A DNA stretch of 64,000 nucleotides from JBLMYQ01 sp050260055 (GTDB taxonomy: Bacteria > Bacillota > Clostridia > Acetivibrionales > UBA4821): assembly GCA_050260055.1 (NCBI GenBank), contig JBLNBO010000047.1, positions 62,001-126,000 on the forward strand, read 5' to 3'. The notes beneath the pieces were generated by a model that did not search any database, had not been told where the DNA came from, and saw only the letters and a program-made list of their open reading frames with translations. A program made the translations under genes and the position numbers. Positions within the stretch are counted from its first letter, which is position 1, and the number at the start of each line of letters is the position of its first letter. Below are positions 44,475 through 52,819 of this stretch, piece by piece.

Positions 44475-46663
44475 GATGCCACCTCGAAAAAGTATTTTTT
44501 CTCAATAGTAGTGCAATGATTAACATCGGAATATGAAATCAGAAATTCTTTTGAAATAAATGGTTTCATCAACTTGTAGTACTCATTATTGATTTCTTCA
44601 TCTGTCGAAAGTATTAATACCTGCCTACTTAGAGTTGGGAAAAAATTTGTTGTTATTTTTGCCCTATGAATGCTATCTATCCTTGCATATGGAGTATCAA
44701 TTATAAATGGTATGTTATTATTTGAATTCTTTATTAATGCCCAATATAATGACATTATATATATTTGTTGCTCACCCTTTGAAAATCCATTAATATCAAC
44801 TTTTACAGGAAGATCTATAATGTTTTTTGGTTTACACTCTTTTAAAAATTTTTCTAGCTCGCTTTTTTTGGTAATTTTAAGTTCATTCATTAAATGTTTA
44901 ATACATAAATCGCCCATTTGATTCGTAAACGATTCAAGACCGATTTTTCCCATTATGTTGTTTATCATACTTATTGAAATTGAACTTTGCCTATATAGCG
45001 TAACATTAAAGTCCTTATCAATATCTATACTTTGAATGTAATCATGTTTACCAATCAGTTGATTAAACATAAATAAGAAATTTTCCTTAACGCTATCTAA
45101 TTTTTTCTCAATCAAGGCTGGGATAAATGCTGTTAACATACTGTAAGAGTTATTACATAATGAAAATACTGATTTGTCTTTTCTTGCTCTTTTTAAGATT
45201 TCATCAGATTTTTTTAATTTTATCTCTAAATCGGAGAAATAGTTATTCAAATTATCTATATAAACTTCTACTTTTCCTTTTTCAACCATAAGTTCGCCAA
45301 TCTGTTCTTTTACTTGGTTTGATTTATTAGTATAGTTCAAAAGGACATCATTATTTTTTTCACTTATTTCTAGCTTCTTTTTTAGTTTTTGAGCATTACT
45401 AATTGATTTTGATATTTCTTCTTTGCACTTTTTAACTTCATCTACCTTTTGTTTCTCAATCTCTCGAATTAAATCAAGTATATTATGCTCTTCGTCATAA
45501 GATAGGTAATGTATAGGCTTGAATTTCTTAATATCAAAATCTGGCTTAATCTTATGATCTATGTGCATAGCCAGTATATCAGAAAAAGTATCAGCATAAT
45601 TCCGGTTATCCGAATCAACGATTTTGATATTTGTATTATTAATTTCCTCAAAAATTATCTGTTTAAAGAATTCGTTATTTAGAGATTCTTTTATTGTATT
45701 GTATTTCTGATATTTACTTTCTTTGTTTATTTGATGCTTTACTTCCTGCACAAGATTACTTGTAATAATAAAAGGCAAACTATCATTAGCAAATTCTTTG
45801 AGCCATTCGTGCTTGTTTTCTCGAAATTTCTCTTCTTTTAGAATTTCGCTTTTTAATTCAGAGATTTCTTGAGCAAGTAATCCTCCCATATTTCTAAACT
45901 CTTTTTCTATTTGCTGTTGTTTTTCATCAAGACCATTTATTTCATTAATTATATGATTAAGTTTATTATTTTCTAATTCAATGGATTTTTGTATTTTTTC
46001 TTTTTCACTTAGTAATTCTGATACCTTTTTTTCCTCGTCATTTAACAACTCATCATTTCCCTTATGTAGAATTCTCTTAAAATTATTATTTATTATATCA
46101 AATGTATCATAGCCACATAAAAGCAAAAATGCTTCTTTAAGATTTTTTGCAGTATTTCCTTCAAGAAAAAAGTCGCTTATTTTTTCACCATCAAAGAAAA
46201 ATAGATCAAATAACTGTGGCGGAATTAAAGACTTAATATAATTTTCAAAGCTTTCAATTTCTTCTTCTGATAGAATTTTAGCATTTCTTTCAATTTTTAA
46301 ACTTTCAACAAGTTTCTGGTCATCGTATTTCCACTGTCTTGCTATAACGTAATTAGCAAACTCTCTTTCTTCTTCTAATTTAAAATCTAGTAATACATAT
46401 GTGTTTACATCTTTTTTGCTAAGAGAGTTTTTATTTATTAATCTCTTTATACGCCTGTAATAACTTGAACTGGTAGTATCATATCCAAGAGCAACTGGAC
46501 CATAGAGTCCTAATTTTATAGCGGTAAACAAGGTGGTTTTACCTGTTCCATTTTTCCCACCAATAAGGGTTATGTTTTTTTCAGGATTATTTATTGAGAT
46601 ATCAAGACATGTTACTCCTTCAAAAGATCCAAAATTACTTAAACTAATTTTATTAATTATCAT
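44471..46663 (-). CDS. dndD: DNA phosphorothioation ATPase DndD
   Basis: 730 residues of SMC/Rad50-like architecture. Walker A GGKNGTGKTTLF is at about 35-46 and FFFDGEKISDFFLEG, the DndD motif, at about 154-168. Long coiled coils span about 190-540, with no Cys hook. The C-terminal head has NGFSKGEQQIYIMSLYWAL (signature) and PFIIDTPYARIDSIHR (Walker B/D-loop). It provides ATPase and possibly nicking activity for sulfur insertion. It overlaps dndC by 11 nt and dndE by 4 nt. Confidence 0.93.
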   Translation of the reverse strand: MIINKISLSNFGSFEGVTCLDISINNPEKNITLIGGKNGTGKTTLFTAIKLGLYGPVALGYDTTSSSYYRRIKRLINKNSLSKKDVNTYVLLDFKLEEEREFANYVIARQWKYDDQKLVESLKIERNAKILSEEEIESFENYIKSLIPPQLFDLFFFDGEKISDFFLEGNTAKNLKEAFLLLCGYDTFDIINNNFKRILHKGNDELLNDEEKKVSELLSEKEKIQKSIELENNKLNHIINEINGLDEKQQQIEKEFRNMGGLLAQEISELKSEILKEEKFRENKHEWLKEFANDSLPFIITSNLVQEVKHQINKESKYQKYNTIKESLNNEFFKQIIFEEINNTNIKIVDSDNRNYADTFSDILAMHIDHKIKPDFDIKKFKPIHYLSYDEEHNILDLIREIEKQKVDEVKKCKEEISKSISNAQKLKKKLEISEKNNDVLLNYTNKSNQVKEQIGELMVEKGKVEVYIDNLNNYFSDLEIKLKKSDEILKRARKDKSVFSLCNNSYSMLTAFIPALIEKKLDSVKENFLFMFNQLIGKHDYIQSIDIDKDFNVTLYRQSSISISMINNIMGKIGLESFTNQMGDLCIKHLMNELKITKKSELEKFLKECKPKNIIDLPVKVDINGFSKGEQQIYIMSLYWALIKNSNNNIPFIIDTPYARIDSIHRAKITTNFFPTLSRQVLILSTDEEINNEYYKLMKPFISKEFLISYSDVNHCTTIEKKYFFEVAS

Positions 46664-48041
46664 CTTTAAAACCTTCTTTTATATTATTATGATGTAGCCA
46701 ATTTTCATTTATAATTTTTTCGAAATCTTCTTTTAAAATAGGTTTTCTTGTAATAAACTTATTTTTATTTACGGATATTATTAATTTGCTTATTAATTCA
46801 AAATTAGCTCCATATTTATCACAATATATCTTTAGTTCATTTAAAACATGATTTTCATATAAAGGTTTTTTAAACTTGTCCCATGGTAATTCTTTATTTT
46901 TTACCTTCCTAAATGTATCAACAAGCATTCGCTTAGAAAGATCGCCTTCGTTGTCCCATATTTCATCAATTTTTTTTAATTCATCAACAGTTATTAATTC
47001 AATGCCGACTTCTTTTTCTGTTTCTAATAGCTTTTCTAAGATAATTCTTCTTCCTTCAAGTGTGAAAGGTCCCAATCCTCGGGTTCCATCTCCTTTTTCA
47101 TATATGCTACCGTTCCTTCTTTTATTATCTCTTAATTGAGGATCATTTCTAATATTTAGTAACCAGTCTCTAAATTCACGTAAAGGTAGGAGCCATCGTT
47201 CTCCGCTTTCAATAAAACCTTTTAATGATTTATCTTCTTTTACCATTGTACATACCCAACATCCAAAGCGAGTATTTCCGCACGTAGGGGTATCTTTTTC
47301 TTTTTTAGTTTCAGTTATTGTAAAGGGACATTCTCCGCCATCCTCATTTTTATAAAGAGATAAAAGAAAGTTATTATCTGAACCCCAAGGAGAAATGCCA
47401 TTATTATCATTCAAAAGAATATTCCAAACATCTTCTGTTGTAAGTTCTGTAATAGGGTTGTAAACGTATGCTCCCTCAATTACTTCATGTTTATTTAGTA
47501 GCTTACCAACTATTTGTCTTCCTTCAATTCTTCGAGCTCTAGCTGTACTTTCAGCTTTCCTGACTCCTAATAGTATGATTACTTCACCTTCATTCGCAAC
47601 CTTATCTCTAATAAAAATATTTGATGGATGAATTTTCAACCTATCTGTACACCATCTAAAACCTGGGGGTTCAGGGGTTGGGTATCCTAAACCAATAACT
47701 AAAGTCCAAAACGTATTTTCTATACGTGGATATACCATATGAGAAGATAAGGGTAATCCCTGTTCTTTTGCATTTTCACCAATCATTTTAGACATTTCTC
47801 TTAAATAATTTATAACTATTGGATTTTCGACCATTGTATCTGACGATACAATATGCACAGGTTTATTTCTTTTTTCCTTAGGTAATCGTAGCAACATATT
47901 AAAAACCAATTGGCAAACAGTTGTTGAATCTTTGCCGCCACTATAACCGATAATCCAAGGTTTATTATCGTGTAAATAAACCAATTCCATTTCATCAAGT
48001 ATATCATTAATAACATTTTTTATATAAAAGTTGCTGCTCAT
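46653..48041 (-). CDS. dndC: DNA phosphorothioation sulfurtransferase DndC
   Basis: 462 residues of the PAPS-reductase/ATP-pyrophosphatase family. The PP-loop SGGKDS is at 34-39. The cysteines CPFT ... TPTCGNTRFGCWVC (about 237-260) are the predicted 4Fe-4S ligands. RARRIEGRQIVGKL is a conserved DndC segment. It activates DNA backbone phosphate with ATP and accepts sulfur from DndA. It overlaps dndB by 4 nt. A typical length and all key residues are present. Confidence 0.95.
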   Translation of the reverse strand: MSSNFYIKNVINDILDEMELVYLHDNKPWIIGYSGGKDSTTVCQLVFNMLLRLPKEKRNKPVHIVSSDTMVENPIVINYLREMSKMIGENAKEQGLPLSSHMVYPRIENTFWTLVIGLGYPTPEPPGFRWCTDRLKIHPSNIFIRDKVANEGEVIILLGVRKAESTARARRIEGRQIVGKLLNKHEVIEGAYVYNPITELTTEDVWNILLNDNNGISPWGSDNNFLLSLYKNEDGGECPFTITETKKEKDTPTCGNTRFGCWVCTMVKEDKSLKGFIESGERWLLPLREFRDWLLNIRNDPQLRDNKRRNGSIYEKGDGTRGLGPFTLEGRRIILEKLLETEKEVGIELITVDELKKIDEIWDNEGDLSKRMLVDTFRKVKNKELPWDKFKKPLYENHVLNELKIYCDKYGANFELISKLIISVNKNKFITRKPILKEDFEKIINENWLHHNNIKEGFKDDN

Positions 48042-49132
48042 ATTTTCTCTCCACTCTGATTGAATAAAGTTTCTTCAAGTTCTTTTTCTTCATCATTAAG
48101 CTTAATGCCAAGTAATATTTTTATCTTATTGCAAGTAAGTTTTATTGATGTTGTATTTTTGTTTATTTTCCCGTTATTAGTTATAGCTCGTCCGCCCCAA
48201 TCTTTAGAGTTGGACCTACTCCAATCTATGATGTTGACGTTCTCTATTAGTCTAATATAATCCAGATTATTGTTATTATAAATATAGTTACCTATATGAC
48301 CTAGAGCTACTAAAGCAACACCATGAGCGTTAATGTAATTTTTTCTACATTCATATGCACTTAGAGTTTTATTTTGGACCTGGTTCCACTCATGCATGGT
48401 GTTACATAGGATTTCCCAAAACTCTTTTACAAATTTTTTATCATTTTGACTTACCTTATCACCTTTCTTCTTACTAAGGAGACAACAAATCGAACTATGT
48501 ATATTAGTTAATGTGAAAATTTTGGGAGAGAACTTTGATAGATTGTCAGCTTCTTTATCAGTAAAATATTTCAAGAGAGGTATACTATCTACAATCTCTT
48601 TTGAAAGCAATGATAAGGGGTCTCTATTGTCATACAATATGCCAATAGATTTAGTAGTGTTTACAGCGTGTTTATTAAGATCTGCAAACATTTGTTGGCT
48701 TCTTCTTAGTCCGATATCTTTAAAGAATACAATGGAAATTGTTTCAGTTTCTAATTCCGGGTTTATCTTTAAAGCTTCTTCTATAGCCGCTCTTCGATGC
48801 TGACCATCATTTATAAGAAATTTTGCAGCCATTGAAATATCTAATTTTCCCATATCACTATCTGAATATGGCTTAAAAGACATATCTCCATCTACGGAAG
48901 CTGTCAGTGATGAAAATACATAATCGTCAGGATTATCTATTATATAATTCGTAATTTCTGGAATCCTTGCAGAATTTAAAATCCTTTGTGCCCTGAATTC
49001 GGGAGGTAAATCATTATCAATAGCCAGAAATATTTTGGGAATTACTTTTAATGGGCACATGGCAACATAGTATTCTTTTTTTGCTTGGATTCCCCTTATA
49101 GCAGGGAAAGAAAATGTAAATCCTGATGACAT
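48038..49132 (-). CDS. dndB: DndB, regulator of DNA phosphorothioation
   Basis: 364 residues. The defining DGQHR motif is at 109-113 (INDGQHRRAAIEEA), with SQQMFADLNKHA downstream as in other DGQHR proteins. DndB homologues limit or repress modification and bind the dnd promoter region in some species. It is the first gene of the dnd transcript, behind a good promoter and GGAG site. Palindromes between promoter and start could be its operators. Confidence 0.92.
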   Translation of the reverse strand: MSSGFTFSFPAIRGIQAKKEYYVAMCPLKVIPKIFLAIDNDLPPEFRAQRILNSARIPEITNYIIDNPDDYVFSSLTASVDGDMSFKPYSDSDMGKLDISMAAKFLINDGQHRRAAIEEALKINPELETETISIVFFKDIGLRRSQQMFADLNKHAVNTTKSIGILYDNRDPLSLLSKEIVDSIPLLKYFTDKEADNLSKFSPKIFTLTNIHSSICCLLSKKKGDKVSQNDKKFVKEFWEILCNTMHEWNQVQNKTLSAYECRKNYINAHGVALVALGHIGNYIYNNNNLDYIRLIENVNIIDWSRSNSKDWGGRAITNNGKINKNTTSIKLTCNKIKILLGIKLNDEEKELEETLFNQSGEKI

Positions 49133-49142
49133 TTTATACTCC

Positions 49143-49243
49143 TACGTACGTAATATTATCTTTCTACTTAAGTATATTGGATATAGTAATTGCAGTCAAT
49201 ATTTAGTAAAAAATAATTTATAAATATTATTACTTATAAGTAA
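49143..49243 (-). promoter_or_regulatory. dnd operon promoter with flanking palindromes
   Basis: On the minus strand TTGACT (49194-49199), a 17-nt spacer and TATACT (49171-49176). Palindrome TACGTACGTA at 49143-49152 lies between promoter and the dndB ATG. A 14-bp perfect palindrome TTACTTATAAGTAA is at 49230-49243, upstream of the -35 box. These are candidate sites for DndB or another repressor/activator. Confidence 0.7.
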
Positions 49244-49319
49244 GAGAATATTTTATTTTTGGGGTACATTATATAATAATTTTTTATATCACATTTCCCA
49301 TATCTCTCCATTATACAAT

Positions 49320-49355
49320 TTTACTCCCCTAGAATTTACAAGTACTTTCGCGGCA
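49320..49355 (+). repeat. Diverged direct repeat flanking the cargo (second copy of 34897-34933)
   Basis: TTTACTCC at the start, AAGTAC in the middle and CGGCA at the end match the copy at 34897-34933 in the same orientation, with one indel. It lies about 100 nt upstream of the radC-like gene. Confidence 0.45.
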
Positions 49356-49455
49356 TAAGCAGAATGGGGCTTATGCCTTTCAATTTATTCCACGGTTACT
49401 TGAAATTCACTCCGTAAAATTGTGCCCTTTCAACAAAAAGGAAAGGGTGACAGTA

Positions 49456-49902
49456 ATGAGGATTAACAGGTACACAGTTAAGCTCGTTAAAGAAGGAAGT
49501 ATAAACTATTCTCTGGAGGAAGCAGTAATCTCTCCTGAGATTGCAAGAGATATTATTGAAAAGGTATTTGACTTAAGCAGTTCTACAGTAGAAAAATTTG
49601 GGCTTATAACCCTAACTACAAAGAACAAGATTGCAGGACTTCATATCATAGCAATTGGTGGGCTAAACCAGTCTGCAATTGAAGCTCGAGAAGTATTCCA
49701 GCAGGCTCTTTTGAATAATGCTGCTTCATTAATACTATTCCATAATCATCCAAGTGGGGAAATACAGCCAAGCAGGGAGGACATTCTGTTCACAAAGAAG
49801 TTAAATGAGGCAGGACAGATTATAGGGGTTAAGGTTCTGGATCATATAATCATAGGCGAAGGTGGAAGGTATGCAAGTCTGAAAGACAAGGGGTTATTCT
49901 GA
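49456..49902 (+). CDS. RadC-like JAB-domain protein of mobile elements
   Basis: 148 residues. The JAMM metal motif is visible as LILFHNHPSGEIQPSREDI, with the upstream Glu probably in EAREVFQQALLNNA. The short form without the RadC helix-hairpin-helix domain is usual in plasmids and ICEs. Function is unknown. ATG 49456 behind GGAAAGGGTGA is preferred to the upstream TTG at 49420. A terminator overlaps the stop codon. Confidence 0.9.
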   Translation: MRINRYTVKLVKEGSINYSLEEAVISPEIARDIIEKVFDLSSSTVEKFGLITLTTKNKIAGLHIIAIGGLNQSAIEAREVFQQALLNNAASLILFHNHPSGEIQPSREDILFTKKLNEAGQIIGVKVLDHIIIGEGGRYASLKDKGLF

Positions 49903-49915
49903 ATAATCCCTTTTT
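49890..49915 (+). terminator. Intrinsic terminator of the radC-like gene
   Basis: GGGGTTA and TAATCCC form a 7-bp stem (one G-U) around TTCTGAA, followed by TTTTT. The stem includes the end of the coding region. Confidence 0.75.
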
Positions 49916-49929
49916 AACCTATTAGAAAA

Positions 49930-49960
49930 CTTAAAGGTGAGAAACAATCTCACCTTTAAG
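49930..49960 (-). terminator. Terminator of the HTH gene
   Basis: Perfect 13-bp stem CTTAAAGGTGAGA / TCTCACCTTTAAG with a 5-nt loop, adjacent to the HTH stop codon; on the minus strand a TTTTC tract follows. Confidence 0.8.
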
Positions 49961-50503
49961 CTACTGAAGTTTTATTCCGAAAGCATTCGTTAGCTTCCTT
50001 AAGGCTTTCTTTGCAGGAAATCTTGTCCCAAATTCCCAATGCTTTATTGAGAATTTTGAATATCCAATCAAAGCTCCGAATTCTTCCCGTGAAAGATTAT
50101 TCTGAAGTCTGATCTTCTTAATCTTTTGTCCTAAAGTATTTTCGGGCAGATTATTTATTTCCTTTTCCTTAGCTTTTTCAAGCACTACTTTAATATCCTG
50201 AGCATTATCAGGGAATAACTCCATAATCTTATCCAAGTTTTCTTGCTCCGGTGTCTTATTTTCATTTTCCCATCTTTTAATCGTACAGGTTGAACAGCCA
50301 AGTTCTTTAGCAAATTCTTTTTGAGTAAGCTTTTGAAGAATACGAATTCTTTTTAATGCTTGTCCAAAATTATCTTGAGATGCCGATTGTAGAGCTTTTT
50401 CAAGAAATACATCCTTAAATATAAACTTCCGCGGAATTGTCGTCTTTTGGTCATAATTGAGAATGAAATATTGATGAGTATTAGGGCAGGTAAGAAAAAT
50501 CAA
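49961..50503 (-). CDS. Double-HTH (XRE-like) regulator at the right end; start codon uncertain
   Basis: 180 residues as an open frame. Two helix-turn-helix domains: FGQALKRIRILQKLTQKEFAKELGCSTCTIKRWENENKTP (about 46-86) and LGQKIKKIRLQNNLSREEFGALIGYSKFSIKHWEFGTRFP (about 123-163). The frame has no ATG, GTG or TTG between the first HTH and the att core; the only start found, TTG at 50501-50503, lies in host sigK DNA and has no ribosome binding site. It may use a non-canonical start, be expressed only from a different junction, or have lost its 5' end. A degenerate copy of its 3' part occurs at 53041-53140. Confidence 0.65.
   Translation of the reverse strand: MIFLTCPNTHQYFILNYDQKTTIPRKFIFKDVFLEKALQSASQDNFGQALKRIRILQKLTQKEFAKELGCSTCTIKRWENENKTPEQENLDKIMELFPDNAQDIKVVLEKAKEKEINNLPENTLGQKIKKIRLQNNLSREEFGALIGYSKFSIKHWEFGTRFPAKKALRKLTNAFGIKLQ
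50439..50463 (+). repeat. attR: right element arm plus core ATTGAGAA
   Basis: The arm at 50439-50458 is the reverse complement of 17904-17923, and the core at 50456-50463 repeats the one at 17893-17900. Crossover at the AA (50462-50463) restores AAT (Asn113) of sigK. Confidence 0.88.
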
Positions 50504-50827
50504 AATGAAGTTTACTTACAAGAGCCAATAGGAGTAGATCGGGAAGGCAACGAAATCAGTCTTTTTGATATCATACCTGGTGAAGCGCCTGGAGTAACAG
50601 AAGAAGTCGAATTGAAGCTTCAGATTAAGAAATTATATGAAAAGATGAAGGAAGTACTTAAAAATAGAGAAAAATTAGTTATTGAACTTAGGTATGGGCT
50701 TATGAACGGAATAAGTAAAACTCAGAAGGAAATTGCTGCTATGCTTGGTATTTCACGCTCTTATGTTTCGAGAATTGAAAAGAAAGCTATAAAGAAACTT
50801 AGTGAAGAACTGAAATTGGAAGGATAA
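50464..50827 (+). CDS. sigK: Sigma-K, 3' part (from the last base of codon 113)
   Basis: Encodes NEILMSIRAGKKNQNEVYLQEPIGVD (region 2.4 to 3), EGNEISLFDII, and the region 4 helix-turn-helix TQKEIAAMLGISRSYVSRIEKKAIKKL. It has no ribosome binding site or start of its own; an apparent GTG frame from 50447 includes element DNA. Only excision of the element gives a complete sigma factor. It ends 107 nt before a strong bidirectional hairpin. Confidence 0.95.
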
Positions 50828-50934
50828 AAAGGCTATCTTTCTAAAATGGAATAGCAATAGTTGCCAAATTATATCATCTTGTCTAGACTTCATTAAAAAT
50901 TTCTAATATAACTCTTTATAAGCAAAGCAAACTT

Positions 50935-50985
50935 AAAAATGAAAATAGATAAATTATGATTTTAAATTTATTTATTTTCATTTTT
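50935..50985. terminator. Bidirectional terminator between sigK 3' part and the Crp/Fnr gene
   Basis: A 21-bp AT-rich stem (50935-50955 against 50965-50985, one G-U) with a 9-nt loop; T-rich on both exits. It overlaps the end of the minus-strand Crp/Fnr gene. Confidence 0.7.
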
Positions 50986-51652
50986 GTTCCAATTTATCAA
51001 TTATCATATGAAAACGATTCTTTTTAAATTCTATAAGCCCTTCATCTCTCATTTTGCATAGCTCTCTAGACAGTGCACTTCTATCAGCATAAAGGTAGTC
51101 TGCAAGTTCACTTCTGTTTAGAGGTATTGTGAAATCAAAGGATTTTGCCTTATCTGCCTGTAGGAGAAGGTATGTCATCAGTTTGTCACGAATACTTTTC
51201 TTGGATGTAATCTCTATCTTTTGATTTATATGTAAGATTTTTAAAGCAAGGAGCTTCATCATATTCTCAACTAGTTTTGAATGAGCCTCGCAGGCTTTGG
51301 GGCAAGTACTTATAATCCTACGGAAGTGCATCCACATGATTTCGCATCTTTCAGCAGCAATAACTGTGACGGGAGACTTTTCTATTCCTGCGCATACAAA
51401 GGCTTCGCCGAACAGCTCATATTGCCCAATGCGATCAATTATCGACTGGTTTCCGGTAACATTTTCTTTAATAATTAGAACTGCTCCTTCGATAACGAGC
51501 CCAATATTATCTACTTTATCTTCCATCAGCAAGATTATATCTTTCTTTTCATATTGTTTCGTTTTTACCTCAAGACAGGAAAGCAGACCGGATAACTCAT
51601 CTGTGCTGATACCGGCAAACAAACCGGCGTATTTTCTCAAATCAATTTTCAT
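50978..51652 (-). CDS. Crp/Fnr family transcriptional regulator
   Basis: 224 residues. The N-terminal cyclic-nucleotide-binding fold (YEKKDIILLMEDKVDNIGLVIEGAVLIIKE) is followed by the dimer helix and a winged HTH (LNRSELADYLYADRSALSRELCKMRDEGLIEFKKNRF). It has no Fnr-type cysteine cluster at the N-terminus. Divergent from a ferredoxin-cupin-hcp remnant, so it probably controlled a nitrosative-stress or redox operon. Proteins of this type are common next to hcp in Clostridia. Confidence 0.88.
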   Translation of the reverse strand: MKIDLRKYAGLFAGISTDELSGLLSCLEVKTKQYEKKDIILLMEDKVDNIGLVIEGAVLIIKENVTGNQSIIDRIGQYELFGEAFVCAGIEKSPVTVIAAERCEIMWMHFRRIISTCPKACEAHSKLVENMMKLLALKILHINQKIEITSKKSIRDKLMTYLLLQADKAKSFDFTIPLNRSELADYLYADRSALSRELCKMRDEGLIEFKKNRFHMIIDKLEQK

Positions 51653-51758
51653 ATACTACTCACATCCTTTGCTGTAAAAATTATCACAATTACGTTGCAT
51701 TTGCAACCGAATAGCAAGAATATCTGTGATAAATTATAAACAGGGAGGAAGTGATAAC

Positions 51759-52442
51759 ATGATAAGAAAAATTATTAAGATTAATGAAGGTTTATGTAAT
51801 GGCTGCGGAGCATGTGCCAGGGCATGTCATGAAGGAGCTATCGGAATGGTAAACGGTAAGGCTAAGCTTTTGCGTGACGACTACTGCGACGGTCTGGGAG
51901 ATTGTCTGCCAGCATGCCCGACGAATGCGATTTCATTTGAGGAAAGGGAAGCAGCTTCATATGATCAGGCAGCTGTTAATGCAAATAAGGAACAGGTAAA
52001 TAAACCCTGTGCAAATGCAGGAAAGATTGAACTAAAAAATGTAAAGAGGACAGAAAAATTTGCCTATCCCGTACCGTCAAGGCTGACACAGTGGCCTGTT
52101 CAGATTAAACTTGTTTCTGTGAATGCGCCGTACTTCGAGAATGCCAATCTCCTGATTGCAGCAGATTGCACGGCATATGCATATGGTAATTTCCATGATG
52201 AATTTATTAAAAACCATATAACACTAATTGGCTGTCCTAAGCTGGACAGCGGAAGTTATGCTGGAAAGCTGGCAGAAATATTTAAGACCAACAATATTAA
52301 AAGCATTACTATTGTGCGAATGGAGGTTCCATGCTGCGGTGGTATAGTATATGCTGTTAATGAAGCGCTGAAAGACTGTGGAAAAATAATTCCTTGCCAG
52401 GTGGTTACCATTTCCACTGATGGACAAATTTTAGATGAATAA
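51759..52442 (+). CDS. Two-[4Fe-4S] ferredoxin-like iron-sulfur protein
   Basis: 227 residues. CNGCGACARACHEG (about 13-26) and a second cluster GLGDCLPACPTNA (about 46-58) are ferredoxin motifs, the second with a missing early Cys. The C-terminal ~130 residues contain LIAADCTAYAYGNFH, LIGCPKLDS and VPCCGGIVYAV, a conserved domain in iron-sulfur proteins found beside hcp. It probably passes electrons to a partner such as hybrid-cluster protein, which here is decayed. ATG 51759 follows GGGAGGAAG. Confidence 0.85.
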   Translation: MIRKIIKINEGLCNGCGACARACHEGAIGMVNGKAKLLRDDYCDGLGDCLPACPTNAISFEEREAASYDQAAVNANKEQVNKPCANAGKIELKNVKRTEKFAYPVPSRLTQWPVQIKLVSVNAPYFENANLLIAADCTAYAYGNFHDEFIKNHITLIGCPKLDSGSYAGKLAEIFKTNNIKSITIVRMEVPCCGGIVYAVNEALKDCGKIIPCQVVTISTDGQILDE

Positions 52443-52455
52443 GGGAGGTAATATT

Positions 52456-52794
52456 ATGTCGAATAAATATATTAAAAACATTGATTTTGCAACTGTTTTG
52501 CCTTTAGCTGACCAGGTAAGCTGCCAGCCCGGACAAATTGTCAGCAAAACATTGGCGCAGAATGGTTCGCTAAGCCTGACACTGTTTGCTTTTGGCAAGG
52601 GTGAAGAAATCAGCAGTCATGAATCAAATGGTGATGCCTTTGTAATCGCTTTAGACGGCGTGGGGGAAATCACAGTTGGGGACAAGAAATTCACTCTGCA
52701 TGCAGGGGAGGCAATTGTTATGCCATCTAAAATCCCTCATGCAGTATATGCTGCTGAACAGTTTAAAATGTTTTTAGTTGTAGTATTTTCGTAA
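52456..52794 (+). CDS. Cupin domain protein
   Basis: 112 residues, one cupin_2 domain: SLTLFAFGKGEEISSHESNGDAFVIALDGVGEITVGDKKFTLHAGEAIVMPSKIPHAVYA. Metal-binding His/Glu positions look partly conserved (SSH, PHAV). It follows the ferredoxin-like gene at 13 nt with AAGGGAGG. Small cupins like this are common in hcp operons; function is unknown. Confidence 0.88.
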   Translation: MSNKYIKNIDFATVLPLADQVSCQPGQIVSKTLAQNGSLSLTLFAFGKGEEISSHESNGDAFVIALDGVGEITVGDKKFTLHAGEAIVMPSKIPHAVYAAEQFKMFLVVVFS

Positions 52795-52819
52795 TAATAA
52801 AATCAAGGGGGCAATAATA

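Larger units (their letters stand above)
17893..50463. mobile_element. 32.6-kb sigK intervening element (skin-like integrative conjugative element) carrying a phosphorothioation system
   Basis: The element separates the two parts of sigK and is bounded by the 8-bp direct repeat ATTGAGAA (17893-17900 and 50456-50463). The repeat spacing gives a unit length of 32,563 bp. Immediately inside are 20-bp perfect inverted arms, and a large serine recombinase is encoded at the left end reading outward. Content from left to right: recombinase and small genes, XRE repressor, Schlafen-like protein, an unknown two-gene pair, a mobilisation/type IV secretion module (26.0-33.2 kb), an Mrr-like nuclease, a six-gene operon and dndBCDEA, RadC-like and an HTH gene. 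The secretion set looks small (no VirB8-like protein or cell-wall hydrolase seen), so autonomous conjugation is uncertain. Confidence 0.93.

Noticed and set aside
33184..49455. DndFGH or SspE/SspFGH restriction genes
   Set aside because: No HerA/FtsK-like DndH, no DndF or DndG, and no SspE-like nuclease can be recognised in the cargo.
50447..50827. Sigma factor fragment as an independent gene
   Set aside because: It has no ribosome binding site and its first residues come from element DNA; it is the 3' part of split sigK.
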